64,000 nt of DNA from assembly GCA_900239685.1 (NCBI GenBank), contig OENT01000359.1, forward strand, positions 62,001 to 126,000, read 5' to 3'. Position 1 is the stretch's first letter, and each line of letters begins with the position of its first letter. This document shows, one piece after another, positions 1-13,510 of the stretch. The notes below the pieces were generated by a model, which saw only the letters and a list, made by a program, of their open reading frames with translations, made no database searches and had not been told where the DNA came from. This DNA comes from Rotaria macrura. Lineage: Eukaryota > Rotifera > Eurotatoria > Philodinida > Philodinidae. The position numbers and the translations under genes were made by a program.

Positions 1-360
1 TCTTTCCAATTTTGTTTACAATACTGTACCTGTTCTTTTTGCTAAAATTTCATTAAACATTTCAAAACATATCGTCCATATTATCGAGTCATGAAAATAT
101 CAACTTGTATTTATATTTGAATGATTTTTCAGCAATCAAACATGCACCACCAATATGTTTGTGTAGAAAAAAGATTATTCATCTTCTCACTATCTCATCG
201 TATGAAAGTTTTCCATTTAGTTCAAAACTTCATTTTGATTTACCATCGATTAATGATTTCCTATGGTATATTTTTCTCTTATTAATTAACATAATCAACA
301 CGACAAAAATAGCGGTTTCATACAGATCGTTATGTACATAGATGCAAGTAAAAAGCATAC

Positions 361-402
361 ACAACAAAAACAACAACAATAAGAACAACAACAACAACAA
401 AG
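361..402. repeat. (AAC)n-rich microsatellite
   Basis: An imperfect run of AAC/ACA triplets, interrupted by AAT and AAG units. It lies in a stretch (1-765) in which I see no convincing gene. The open frames across it on both strands are low-complexity and lack splice support. Confidence 0.8.
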
Positions 403-765
403 AAAGGTGTGACCCTAGCAATAAATAACGAGAGACAATAAGTAGACGACATATACATGATGGAAAAAACGTGACGAAAAACATGATAGGTTAACTGTAA
501 GAAATCTGTAACCGAATGTTTTCTTTCGAATGACATTCGACTAAAAATCAAATAAATGTCAAACAAAAATGTACAAGAAAAAGAAAACAAAAACACAATG
601 CTTAAGAAGAGATGTAAAAGAAAATTCGTGTCGAATTTTTTTATGGATTATAATTATTTAATGAAGAACACGAAAGATACCGTCGAGCTTGTTCAGTTAA
701 ATGACGTTGATCACGTGTTTGTCCAGTCAAAATTTCCGTATAACTTGGATCATACTAAACAGACA

Positions 766-1004
766 TCAAAGAATATTGAATGTTATACTGTATAGATGTT
801 TATTTATTCGTACTCCTAGTTCTTCTTTTAGTTTTTTTGATGAATTAAATAAGTTTATCGAAAAATTTTCTCGTTTTTTAGTTTCGATAATTGTCGATTG
901 ATATTTATCTAAGCGTTTATGTCGTCGCACAATAGTCGGCCGCACAGATGAATGATTAGATGGTTGCATCGTTGTTATTGGTTCAGGATATGCAAGAAAG
1001 TCAC
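766..1004 (-). CDS. Exon-like segment, possible terminal exon of unknown gene
   Basis: Reading on the minus strand from a good acceptor (pyrimidine tract then TAG, just above 1004), a frame stays open for about 79 codons to a stop at 766. It begins DFLAYPEPITTMQPSNHSSV and turns Lys/Arg-rich. It lies about 1.1 kb downstream of the last MYB exon on the same strand, so a distal 3' exon of that gene is one idea. However, the splice phase (one base before the first codon) does not match the phase-0 donor visible at the end of the last MYB exon. It may belong to another transcript or be chance. No family recognised. Confidence 0.25.
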
Positions 1005-1125
1005 TAGAAAAATGAAAATCAATTCCTATAAATTATTTGAAGCAACAAAATATTGATTCACTAGATACAAATTGAAGTGAAGTTCATCGTTCGAAAATTA
1101 GATTATTTATTGTCGGCAAACACTA

Positions 1126-1645
1126 ATGAGCAGTTTGCCTTCGCCTAATCAAGAACTGCTAATCGAACAACTATCTATTAATCGACATGCGACAATCTCT
1201 TGTACGTCATTTCACATAACATAACTGTCTTCATTGTAGAAATGTCTAAGACTGAAAGATTGTCTAACGAAGACCTACTCAAATGAACAGACACAGATGA
1301 CTTATTGATTGATAAATTTCAACCGATAGAATATATTCAAAGGCAAAGTATTAGTGAACGAATTCAAGCTTTACGATTGCCGACATGATGTCAATGATAT
1401 TTTACAATGATGTATAGCTTATTTTGAAAGACACGTAATTGATCGTAGTCAAGTTCGAAGCGGTGAAAATGTTGACGTTTCATGAATTCTATACAAACTG
1501 ATATGTGCTGCTGTTAAATTGACAAGAAAAACATTCATTATACATTTTGAATGAAACAATACAAGTACAATGATTACAATTCGAGGCCATGATTATGAAG
1601 AAACTTCCAAGCGATGAAATATCTATTTGATAAATTTACAAAAAT
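1126..1645 (+). pseudogene. Decayed coding-like fragment, unknown family
   Basis: The plus strand shows open, codon-like stretches beginning at an ATG at 1126 (MSSLPSPNQELLIEQLSINR). A GTACGT donor and a CATTGTAG acceptor follow, then MSKTERLSNEDLL and further readable segments to about 1640, interrupted by several in-frame stops and at least one frame change. Amino-acid composition is protein-like rather than that of random AT-rich DNA. I do not recognise the family. It could be a relic of a host gene copied here. It lies inside the interval between the last MYB exon and the exon-like segment at 766-1004. Confidence 0.3.
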
Positions 1646-2065
1646 ACATCGTTGAGAATAAATCGACTACATTATATATCTCAATGCTTAAATAAAATAA
1701 TTTAATAATGTTGTTCTTTGTAAAAAAATTGATAGTATTCTGTTCAAGTCGCTGAACTTCTCCAGTTCACTACTGATCGCTACAAGATAGGTGCACATGT
1801 TTGCTTGACGATTAGTAATTGTTCCTGTCACATATATTCAAAGTACATTACCGATACTGGAAAATCCATCAAAATGAAACGAACATCAGTCATATGACAA
1901 GAACTACTATTCCATTAATTTTAGGTTTCCTTTCTATACAGTCTTGCGTTGCCACTCTAGAAAAATTTCAATGGGAAATGAATAATTAAGTCGACCTACT
2001 GGAACCAATCTTGTTCTGTTAAATGGATTCGATGTGGCTTAACATAGAAAATGAAAAATATTAAA

Positions 2066-4532
2066 TTAATAACAACATTCAAGAAAATCTATTACTTGAT
2101 CTAAACGTTCAGGTGTATTGAGTACACGATTTTTAGATGGTGATGATGTATTAGAAATCGTTTTAGGTGAAATGACAATATCATGATTGGGTTCAGCTTG
2201 AGTAAGATCGATTAGTAAGTGTTCATTTTCTTGTTTAATTTCGTTTTGAGAACTGTAAGTCAACGTAAACGAATCATCAGTTGTAAAGATATTTCGATTT
2301 TCATGTTGATTAGTTGTATCATTGGACAGAATGTTTAAATGTGGTGATGATGAACACGTAAATACAGGTAATGATGATGAACGAGATGGCGGATGAGATG
2401 GATAGTAATCAATCGTGGAATGAAACAATGGTATATGATGATCTGTTTGAGAATTTTGACTCGATGATGTGTAATCTGCACAAGATGAAAGCATCGGTAA
2501 TTGTTTGGCAGGAGAAGGTGGTGTACAATAAAATAGATGTTCGAGATTTTGTGATGAACATTCTGGTTGAGTGTCGGTCGATGATTGAGAAGAGGGGATG
2601 GGCTAAAAAGAATTCAATTACCAAATGTTCCTTCTGAAAAATAGCTATGACGAGAAAGAACACTTTATAACAACTAGTTGTTATGCTTGAAAGATGTTAT
2701 GAAGAAGTTACACTGTCAAAGAATGATATTGAACATAGTGATGAATTGAAAAAATGTGGCACGAGTAGAATAAGAACAAAGTCTCGAAATAAACTAGTTT
2801 TCAACAAATATTCCTTCGTTTCTTAGTATCTTCAATTTTAGTTATCGATCGTGGAAGTCCTTTTCTGCAGCCGAATGTTAATCACTTTCAAGGTTGATAA
2901 GAACGATAGAGAAGAATTTGAATCAAGCGTTATTTCAACTATAAATTGAAGTCGAAATGCATAGGTATAGAAAAGTTGATCGCGAGTTTAAGAATTTCTG
3001 ATCGAACACGTTACATTTTGCAGTGCGCTAATGTTTGTATAGAAATAGTTCATTGTGATGATGGGTGTGTTCCAAAATGAATTACATACAGTGATCAAGT
3101 GATAACCACTACAGAATTATTTGTCTGATAGGAGAAAAATTCATCAACAATTTAGCTTGTAGCAAGAGTGCTGCTACGGAAAATATTCTCATAGAATATG
3201 AACTAGAACAAACTCATGTTATCCGTAACTAAAGAATAACATCAGTACCGATTAACAAAAGAAGACACCTAAAAGTACGAGTCTTCGTGAATAGATTGCT
3301 TTGATTCTTCAGAATTGAGATCATACACAAGAACTGCAATGTTTCATTTTACCTGTAGATGATCAGAGTAGGCTGTCGTAAGAGAATGTGGAGATGAAGC
3401 ATTCAAACTATTGTGATCAGTAGTTGGATAAACATGATGATTAGTATGATTATCACTGTTCACCATTGGTGAATTAACACGAGTTTTATTGATTGATGCA
3501 GGTGATGGCGATGGTGTTGTTGTTACCGCTCGAGAGGATCGTTTTGTAGTGGAACATTGTGCTCGATTTGTAATCGTACTTAAGGGACGTCGAGTTGAAA
3601 ATGATTTATCAATTTTCGGCCATGTAAAATCGGGCGGTATTCTATTTAAAAATAAATTGTAAGAAAAAATGCAAACATTACAATTTGAGTATCATAATCC
3701 TTACAATGCAGTCCATTCTAATCCTTGTGTCTTTAAATTTGATACTTCTAACTCAAATTTTTTTTTCATAGAAGAATTCCAATGATTTTTTATCGAATTA
3801 TCTGATCGTCCATTGAAATATCTTGCTATTTCTGCCCATTTATTTCCAAAATGTTGATGTAAAACAAATAAGAGAAGATTTTCATCATTTGTCCATGGAT
3901 TTTTATTAATTGCTGGATTAAGATGATTATGCCATCTAACGATATGAAGGACAGAACAATGATTTTTAAAAAAGCAAACTTTTTCTTCTTCAATTCAAAC
4001 CTTTCTCGACATTGTTTTCCAACACGTCCTTTCAATTCTTTGGCAATTAAACTCCATTGTCTCGCACCATAGTCACGAACAAGTTCTATCACTTTTTTAT
4101 CTTCTTCATCGGTCCACGGTCCTTTCGTTATCGATGGATCAAGAAATCGTTCCCAACGATGTTGACATTGAGCATCTGTACGACCATTACCAACATATTT
4201 CGATATACGCGACCATTCTTTTACACCAGCATTTAAATTAATAAAATCTTTCAAACGCTCATCCTATTTTGAAACAATTGACAAAAAAAAAGAAAAGAAT
4301 TTATCGATGGTTTCAAAAGTTTCTTTTGTATCTTACTTCATCTTTCGTCCATTTCTTATAGGATTTTTTTCTAGATGATGAAACTTTTTTAACAACAAAT
4401 GAATTCTCATCATGATCTGATTCATCGTCTGTAAAACTACTTCGAGTAGAATTTGCTCTAAACATAATTGTATATCCGATCAATAAATAATTTGAAAGAA
4501 AAAATAGGAAAAACCTACCGAAATGATATCAT
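2066..4532 (-). CDS. MYB: R1R2R3 MYB transcription factor
   Basis: Exons (minus strand): 4532-4519, 4457-4337, 4263-4001, 3935-3705, 3641-3353, 2602-2066; phases agree and give 484 aa. A short acidic N-terminus leads to three tandem MYB repeats (about residues 40-190), with the regularly spaced tryptophans of the helix-turn-helix fold in R1 (W41, W62, W82), R2 and R3. R2-R3 contains the diagnostic GKQCRERWHNHLNP and IKNHWNS motifs of animal c-MYB/A-MYB/B-MYB, so it should bind the AACNG core and act in the nucleus on cell-cycle genes (family knowledge). The C-terminal half is Ser/Thr/Pro/Asn-rich with no recognised domain. The start at 4532 is the first ATG in the phase-consistent frame; an acceptor at about 4558 leaves room for a 5' exon. 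The stop at 2066 lies just past a possible GTAATA donor at 2090, so a further 3' exon cannot be excluded. The 750-bp intron (2603-3352) is unusually long for this locus. Confidence 0.93.
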
Positions 4533-4559
4533 TCTATTAGGAAGATTCTTTTCATCTAA

Positions 4560-5071
4560 AATTTAAAAAAAACCTTATTACAAACAATGCATATTAATCT
4601 GCTGTTAAATTATGATACAATGAACTATCGAAGATACGAAATGCATGCATTCTATTCGTTCGTCCGTTTGTCTTTTTTCCTTCCTTCGTCTATTGTGTAT
4701 GTAGAAATATTGAACAATGCGTTCCTTCGCATGAACACACAACGTCTGTACGATTAGACAAAAGAAACGAAATCAAGGATCGCTACATCGTCAATCGAAT
4801 ATTATTTGTACGGTGGAGAAGAGGAAAGAAAATCGAACGCCATGCTAAATGAATGTGTGAAAAGAAAAGAAAAATGACCGAGTATGTATGTTATCTCATG
4901 CTGAGCAAATGAAACAGGTGGTTGGAGACCATCTGTTCTCTCTTTTTGAAGTTTTCCTTGATTCAGATATTAATTTAATTAAGAAAATTCATTTATTAAA
5001 AAAAAAAAAGAAAAGATAAAAAGTTATTGGTGTCTAAAAAAGTCGTAGACAAAAAGGCTCTAATATAATGT
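4560..5071. other. Intergenic, likely MYB promoter region
   Basis: About 0.5 kb separates the 3' end of the EF-hand gene from the first visible MYB exon; both genes are on the minus strand. I see only T-rich and A-rich tracts and no confident ORF. A 5' non-coding exon or promoter of the MYB gene would be expected here, but no element can be named from sequence alone. Confidence 0.4.
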
Positions 5072-8000
5072 TCAAGACATGATGGTATTGATCATCGTAC
5101 GAAATAGATCAGTATAATTAAATTGATCACGTAATTGTTTGTCATGTTTAGAGAACAATTGATAGTAATCTTCGTCAGATTTATTCAAATTGATGCCATT
5201 GTTTTGAAGTAACGAATGAAATTCATCATTTGTTAAGAAGCCTGAAAATATAATTATAGATTAGTGACATCTGTAGAGAAATTGTTCTCGTTCTTTTTAT
5301 ATATTTTTTCGATTCTTCTTATTATCTGCGCGGAATGAGCTGAGGATGGTTGAGTATAATTAAAGTAGATCGAAAAAAACTCAAGAATGACATCCATCTA
5401 GTACTGAAGTTCGTTCGTACAGCGCCATTTTATTTTAACCAATAATAAATTATCATACAATACTCACTGAACACTGCTCAGCTCCCCCTGCCTGATATAG
5501 TCTCGCGATGGTTCAACTAAAATATTCTTCTACTAATGATGACTTATCTTTACAAGGATTCAACACTTGATATATAATCTGTTGTTCGACACTGAAATCG
5601 AGCGTTTAATTGTCATAACTCAGACTAGGACGTGTACAATCAACGAAGAAGGATGATACAGTTGAATAATACAATAGATTCTGTATATGTTCTTCAATGT
5701 CTTGAACATGGAAAAAACCCACGAAAAATGCCCCATGCAAATATGACAAGAAGACACTGTCAAATAGAATTACATTGAACAACAGATTCAATTTTGATTC
5801 TACGATACTATGGGGAATGTTTATTGTTCAAATTCGATAAGATTGAATGGTGTCAAGAACAGACACAGAATGCATAAGATGTCTGTCGAGATAATGAACA
5901 CAAAATATATTCGAATACACTTATTGATCGACTAATAGACATAAAATCCATCTGCACTGTTTGTTTGCAATAAGTTAGGTCTCGTATTTATTGTTTCGGT
6001 ACTTATCTGCGGAACTTATATATGAACACATTATGGACATCGCTCTTCATTCATATCGAACGGATTACAAAATTGTTCACTACTTACTCACTTCCTGAAT
6101 GTTCCATTCGAATTATTTTCGTATATAAATATCTATCAATTACGAATGAGAAAGAAGACACGTAGTCGAGGAGTATTAGTTCTAGACAACTAGTTTTTAG
6201 ATACAGTCAAATGCAATTTAGAAATTTTCAATAAAAGAATTCAAATGTCTAACTAAAAAACTACATCCATGAAATCAACAATAATGATTTCAAATATATA
6301 GAAGAATAGTTCATAGGGTGCGAACTTCTTTTTAATCAAAATTATCCTAAAGTTACGAGATAGTTTTTCTCCGATCGTATAATATGTTCAGCGATTGACG
6401 CAACATACGTTCTCTACAGTATACTGTAGAATAGGAATGGACGCCTATTTAATTTTATGAATGCTTGAGTAAATAATCGAGAACGTAATTTCTTCCAGGT
6501 ATGTTTTTTAATATTGACTGTAATAAAAACTATGAGGAAAATGAAATTCCTTTATTGATTCTCAAATTATCTGTGAAATTTCTATAGCTTAGCTAGATTT
6601 TTTTACAGCTACTTGATCGTATATCGAATTCTCACACATAATCAACAGTGTCCTTTTGTCATTCACATGAAAAGTCATCAAAACTTTGAACTTCCTCAAG
6701 CAGTGTGCATTATAGAAGAAAAAAACGTACACTTTTATTTTCAAATATAGAATCCTTTGAGGGCATGCTAAGAAATTCATCTGATAAAACGAATATATTC
6801 TCTTTTGTACCAATTTTAAATTACTCTAATGTTCCTTGTCTATATTGGTACTATACCTTTCCGTTGTTTATCATATGAATTGAACAATCGAATAAAATAT
6901 CTTAAATCACGTGGATTCTACAACGAAAGACAAACGAGCCTTTTAAATAAAAGTCATGTATGATTTTAATCAGATGCAATGTCATATATACTCACAACTT
7001 AGTTCCAATGCGTTATACATAAGCATTGAGGTTATTGATAATGATGCTTGCTTGAGAGCAAAAGGCAAGTGAAAAAAAACACATTATGCACACATACACA
7101 CGTCATTAAAAGTTAAAACATTGAATAGTGGGGGAAAGCGTAGAAGTGAGATTGATATAATATTTCGTGTCGAAAACATATTACGCATTTTATTAAAACG
7201 AACCTGTGTTCGTTGATCATAAAGTTCTTTAACTGGATGCTAGAATAGATTCAATCATATACTATTTGCTGGTTTATCTATATATTTAAAGTCACTTTTG
7301 TGTGCTGTTTTTGAATCAATTGCTCATAAATTGGATGAACGCGTAACCATGGGCTCTGAAATATATCATGAAATGAATATCGAATACAAGTCATAAAGAT
7401 TTATATTACAGTTTTTATATTAGGTCCATCAAGATGATATTTTCTTATTAAGAATGGATAGTGAACTTTAGATCCATTGCGTGGATTATCAAGACGAACA
7501 AGTGTACTTAATTCCATATCATTGATTGGAACGGAATAACGATTAAATATACTCTTCAACAACAATGAAAGTGTTAGGCAAGTTTTGATTTAATTCATAT
7601 TATTTACATATAAGCTTGAAAAATCGATTAAACCACATCCGTTTGGATCATGGTCCAGTAGTTCTTTTTTAATTTTGTTGTAATTCTGACGAATCTAAAA
7701 TATAAATTTTTAAGAATGAGAAAATTACACTACTTTGGATGTTTTTTTTGTCTTTTACAATTACTTTTCAGACATAGAGAGTGTGAAAAATAATATCTTT
7801 CTATGAAATCTGAAAACGATTGGATTTAACTTTACTGAATAAGTTTTTCTAAATGATACTTTCATAAACTTTACGAATGTCATTCAAAGCTATTATTAAT
7901 ACGTGCATGGAAAAGTAGGATTGTAATTTACTTTTTTTTTCTATTTTCTAGAAAAAAAACCGTGATGAAACAATAAATCAGTTTTTCATGGCTGTGGCAT

Positions 8001-11000
8001 CTTCTTCGACATTGATAAAGTGGAGCTTATCGAATGTGCACTTATTGCTGAATATTTTGGTCACTCAATATGTGAACATTGAAAAACAAACAGATCCCAA
8101 TATTATTCGATTTCGTCGAGAACACATTTGTTGACAGCATCGGAACACGATTTATGCGCAATAAACTCTAGTTTGACAGACGTCACTAATTGATAAAAAA
8201 GTTGATTGTTAGTTTTACATATGTCTTCCTAAAAAATCAAAATGATTTCTTTCGACAGAAACAATGCTATACTCGTGAAATTTGATTAGAGGTCATCAAT
8301 GCAAGTCAATCCATATAAATCAAATATCTAGCACAACATTCTTACGATACTGTACCGTATAGAGACGTATTCTACTTATTTTTTTTTCTACACAACTACC
8401 TACAGAAATCCTTCTATAATCGTTTAGACACAATAATATTTACGTACTTAAATTTATTTTTTCATGGACAGTGGCATTCTCAATTTTAAAGCGTCTACAT
8501 ATTGATTGTTATTTTCAAGTAAATAAAACTATTTACCTATTTTAGTTACATGTGAGACATGAGATCGTTCTCAAGGACATGTAATCGTCCTTCTCAAATA
8601 ACATACTAATTGGAGTACATTCAATAAAAACAAACATTCAAATAGGAGTAAAACTGTGAAGAAATCTTATGTTTTCCATTTTACTTTGTTTAAAAAACAT
8701 CACTGTCGTATCCTGGTAACGAAAGCAAAACAATTGATTTCATAAATCAGAATCTAGTAGATGAGTTGGTAATCATATATGAAATAATCTTATCTAGATC
8801 ATGAACAGACGCATCGAGTTCATGCTTCAGTAGTGTAAGCATATTGCCGAGAATTTCTTTGTTTTTCAATCGACTGTAAACAAATGACTTATTGATTTAC
8901 GATATAAAATTATACTCATAATCGTAAAAAATAATTGCTATGAATATCTTACATGTGGAAGAATACGATTATAAATTTCATGAGAATCTATTGATTGAGT
9001 ACATTTCGGTGTTTCACTTATTCGTTCTGGTGATGCAATGGCTCTTGCTGATGTTAATATTATTGATCTTGCTGATGCTGGAATCTGACGATCTTGTTTT
9101 GAATAGGAACGATGTGCTAAATAAAAACATAGTTGATGATTGACAATGCAATAAAAAGAAATGTATCTTTATAATAATATACATTGATTAATCATAGCTG
9201 GATTGTCGTCTCGATTAAACATAATCATTTGTCGAATTAAATTTGCAAATGGAACACGTTCATCTGTTTGAAATCCACTTGATGACCATACCATATTGAT
9301 TTCAGTTTCTGTTAAATCTGTATCCATTCTATTCGAAAGAAAAATCATTTTTCAAACTGATTTCGTTTTCTTATGCTTGATATTTTACTCTTGAAGAACT
9401 TCATAAAATTGTTGTTTACTAATCTTATCTGTGCGTGGTTGATCAATACGAGAAAATACTTTTGTAAATGTATGCATACGAAGACGAACTAAATCAGTCA
9501 ATGTTTTTTCAATCTAAATTCATACGACAAAATGGTTAGATTATATTTAGGAAATAATCGATGAATTTTATTCGAATTACATAAGATAGTTTTCTTATTG
9601 CTGGTAATGATCGTTGTTCTTCAATGTTATCAATATATCGTTCTTGGTATTTTTCAACGGGCTTGTCATCTTTTTTATCGTTTAATTTTTCTTCTCTCCT
9701 TACAAAAATTCGTTCTTTATGTAGTGGAATAGTCCTACAAACAAAATAAACATTAGTATAATCCTAGTGACACGAACATATGAATACACGTTTTATTAGG
9801 TAATTTTACTAATCATTGAACGATTATTCAATACTACCTCTATGCCTGAAACGTATGACATTGCAATACACTCAGAGAACTCTCGAGAAATGCAACAAGG
9901 ACAATGAAGCAGATACCATTACTAAAAGGCTTTTAATTGTACATCAAGACCGTTTGTGTTGGCTCTTGACTAATGTTTGTCATGCTTTCTGATCAATATG
10001 TATAACAATCTATGTGAAAGAAGTGGAGAGGAAGTGCGAATTTCTACCGTATTCTATAAAATATTTGGTACACATTGTATTTCACAATGTAACACGGCTG
10101 AATTTAAATCTTGAAAATGAAATAAGTAAAACATTGAAAACTAACGTTTTAGTTAGAAAATATAACAGACGTTTATATGGTAATTGTCGTTTTTGTTTCA
10201 TATTCTCCGTACAATTTAATAATGTATATAGTTCATTTTTTTGTTTGTCAGTAAATCGATAGTTATCGCCAATACCAAGTTCTTTTTTTAATATCAAAAG
10301 TAATTCTTTTTCCGGACATAGATCATCAATGTCATTTGAAATATATCTTAAAGGAAAACGAAAAGAAAAAGAAGTTGTTATATGAAATAAAAAAACAAAT
10401 AGTTTTTTTTTTGTTGTTGAAACAATAACAAACTTGAATGCAGCTGTTAGAGAAAGAAAAGCATGATGTAATAGGTCGATTAAACCATTTTCGATACAGT
10501 TCAAATCTAATTTAACAGGTATAGATCTATGAAAATAGTAAGATATACGGCATTGTATGAATATTTAACAAATGACTTTCGTCTTCTACATACTTTTCTT
10601 TACTAAATATATTGAGAGCATGAGCAAGGAAACTGGAATCAGAACGATCTTGAAAATATTTTAAAAATGCATTGTAATCAATTAGATTTTCATTGGAGAA
10701 AATTTTTAATGTTGTACAATGATGTCTAAAGAAGAAAATTTTCTCATTAGAAAATATCTTGATAGAAATCATTGGCTTGTCGTCCTGTACTTATGTAGAA
10801 ATTGATCGACATTATCAATGGAAAGTGGAATATCAAATTGATTGAGTGCGGCAACAAGTTGATCCTTTGTTATAAAATGTGTTTGATTTGCGTCCAAATA
10901 TGAAAAAACTGTTTTCAAACAGAAATAACCTTCGTTCACCTAAAAATTGATCATTTCATTATTATATAAAATCAATAGGAATTGATATTTAACTGACTAA

Positions 11001-13456
11001 GAAACCACATTCGAAATCAACGAATTTACTATGAATGTTACATGTGTATATTAGTATTGTTTACAATAGATTTAATATTTTCAGATGTCATTTTATGAAG
11101 GAAAGCAATCATAATTATTTGCTGAAATGAATATTACTGAGTGTAGATGAAAATTTTGTTCAATAATCTAACTTATAGTTGTGTTAAAATAATGAAACTT
11201 CATCATAAATGTTTCATATTACGATATTAAAACAGGCAAATAAGTATTTACCTTTCGATCGAGAAACGGTAAAAATTCATCGGTTTCATTCAATTGTTTA
11301 ATCACTTTTCTATGTTGTTGTACTAGTGTTCGAAATTTTGTGCTTAATGCTCTGGTCGATAAATGAGTATTTGGTGAAGACTTCGCGAAATTTTCATTCT
11401 CATCTTTAGTGTCGAGTTCATTTGAAGCCTTGATTGATCCGTCGAATCGTTCATCTAGAGCTGTAGGTGGTGGTGCAATCTGTTTTGATTGTCTATCACT
11501 ATCATAGAATTCTCGACTTCTAGCTGCTAATTGTTTATTTTTTCTTGATGGTGATAATGCGCCTGCTGCTGTTGAGGACGATGTTATTCTTCGATCAATA
11601 ATACCTGCTGCACCAGGACGTGATACTAATCTTTGAATATTAGCATCGATTTCATCCGCAAGATTAATACGATAGTCTAATAAACGAAGAAATATATTTG
11701 TTCGTACTAAACCAGCATTGTCAAGATCGAATTTAGACCATAGTTTTTCAAATTCATTTATATTATCGTTTATATCATCTAGTTGAAAATTTGTTAAGAT
11801 TTTCTTTAATTGATCACGTATAATGACACCATCATTTAAACAATCACTTGGTATATAATCAGCGGGTTTGAATGATCTAAAATTTAAAAAATCATATACA
11901 AATTTACTAATAAATCATTCTCCTATGGCGATACTACGAGACTAGTATTATGAACTCAAACAAACTATAAATATTCAGAGAATGATTTACCGTCGATTGA
12001 TATTTTTGTACGATATCAACAATTGTTTACTTGTTAGACACTTCAAAAAGATCTTACTGAGAAATCTTACAAGAATATTTTTCATTTCTCATTTTAAATT
12101 AACAAAGAAATATTTTTTAGTTTCCAATCGCGTTGGTACATCGAAATCAAAAAGGTTTCAATGAAAGATTGAATATTGAGTATATAGTGTCAGAAATGTG
12201 ATGATACTCTTTTGTGTGAATCTTCTAGTTTGAAGTGATTAAACTTTTGTTGTATTTTGAATGCAAAATTTCAAGTACCTTACAGGTACCATAAAAATTG
12301 AATTCTGATCATAAACTTTACCTCTGAGATAAAACATTAAGATGAAAAGAATTCTCTCACAAAGATTTCCAATCTAGGTGTTTATCTTCATCATAAGATA
12401 CAATGAGTACATATTCTCAGTCGCAATAGTCGAAGAGTTGTCTGTATGCAATAGTTACTATGTTGAACGATTGTTCTTGTACATTATCGAATCATAGGAT
12501 ACTTACGGATCACGACATCTAGCTTTCATTAATGAATAACAATAGTTTGCAGTAAGTTTAGATAAGTAATGTTTATGAATCGATTGTTGAGAGGAAGCTA
12601 CATTTTGACTTATATTTAATAATGAAGAAGTACGATCTATTTGATATACTGATAATTCTCGTTTAGCTTTCTAAAAGAAAACACTAGAGAATCATTATCC
12701 ATGTTTTTATTTTTGAAAAATAACTTTCAAACCTCGTTATCCGGAAAATAAGAGAGAAATTCTTGGAATGTTATAGTATCATCACGTTCACTGATGTGAA
12801 AACTAAATTCGAATCATTATATTTATTTAACATGAATTATAATGATGAACTTACGTTTTACATATTTTCTCCCATTCGTCAGCATTGATATAACCACATA
12901 GTTGCATTAAGACTCGTCGAAATGCTTCTCTAAAACATGATTAATAAATTTAGAAAGTTATTTTCATCGTGTAAAACATTCATTTTTACTTGGTCAATTT
13001 TCCTTCTTGATTATGATCATTGGAACGAAACATATGACGTACACCATGAACACCTGTTTGTAATCTTCGATCAATCAATTGTAAGATCTTTAAATCATAT
13101 TTCAAGAAATATACATTTTCACTTGAAAAACAAAAGTTCATTTACTTCGTTCGATTTTGCAGAACGAACTTTCGTTGGTACTTGACGTCGTTCATACTGT
13201 TTTTCTATATTAAATAAATTTCGTATTCAAAATAACATATCAGTTCATTCATCATACCGCCGGCAAATGCTGAAGATCTTGCAGGTGTTTCATGCGAATA
13301 GACAGGTTTTGAATTTTGACGACGATGCAATTGATCGTCCAAACTCGTACGTTCACGCCGCAATGGAGGAATACTTTGATAAGGATGTATTGGTCGTTGA
13401 AATTTCTCGTGGGGTATATCACCCACGCTGTAAGCAGCTGATAATGAAGCAGTCAT
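5072..13456 (-). CDS. Large EF-hand protein, EFCAB6-like
   Basis: Twenty-one minus-strand exons with matching phases give 999 aa: 13456-13258, 13204-13146, 13087-12990, 12929-12855, 12790-12733, 12670-12507, 11876-11252, 10939-10791, 10725-10594, 10526-10434, 10346-10146, 9734-9581, 9513-9389, 9328-9183, 9116-8953, 7694-7608, 7553-7410, 7355-7296, 7239-7204, 6917-6857, 5241-5072. EF-hand-like helix-loop-helix units recur throughout, e.g. FRSNDHNQEGKLTK, FDLDNAGLVRTNIFLRLL, YLDANQTHFITKDQL, DHDPNGCGLIDFSSLY and SYDKQRKGFLTNDEF. Many loops lack a full set of acidic ligands, so several probably do not bind calcium. This alternation of degenerate EF pairs over about 1000 residues is typical of EFCAB6 (DJ-1-binding protein) and related axonemal proteins; that naming is inference. 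The start at 13456 is chosen because an acceptor lies about 24 nt upstream. Introns are mostly short, but those at 5242-6856 and 7695-8952 exceed 1.2 kb. Confidence 0.85.
8795..8872 (-). other. Exon-like segment inside a long intron of the EF-hand gene
   Basis: Within the 1.26-kb intron 7695-8952, the minus strand shows a good acceptor (TTTGTTTACAG) followed by a frame reading RLKNKEILGNMLTLLKHELD. Its phase does not fit the flanking exons, which join each other perfectly in phase 0. No clear GT donor follows. It may be a decayed or cassette exon. Confidence 0.25.
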
Positions 13457-13510
13457 CTTTATAGAACCGAATAGACAAACTAAATGTTCTCTTAAATGAA
13501 ATAAATTCAC

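Noticed and set aside
556-795. 79-aa plus-strand frame in the first kilobase
   Set aside because: Lys/Asn-rich composition typical of random AT-rich sequence, no splice context, and a competing minus-strand exon-like segment nearby.
2371-2637. Plus-strand 88-codon frame MMMNEMADEMDSNQS...
   Set aside because: Exactly antisense to the MYB C-terminal exon, whose frame is phase-consistent with five other exons.
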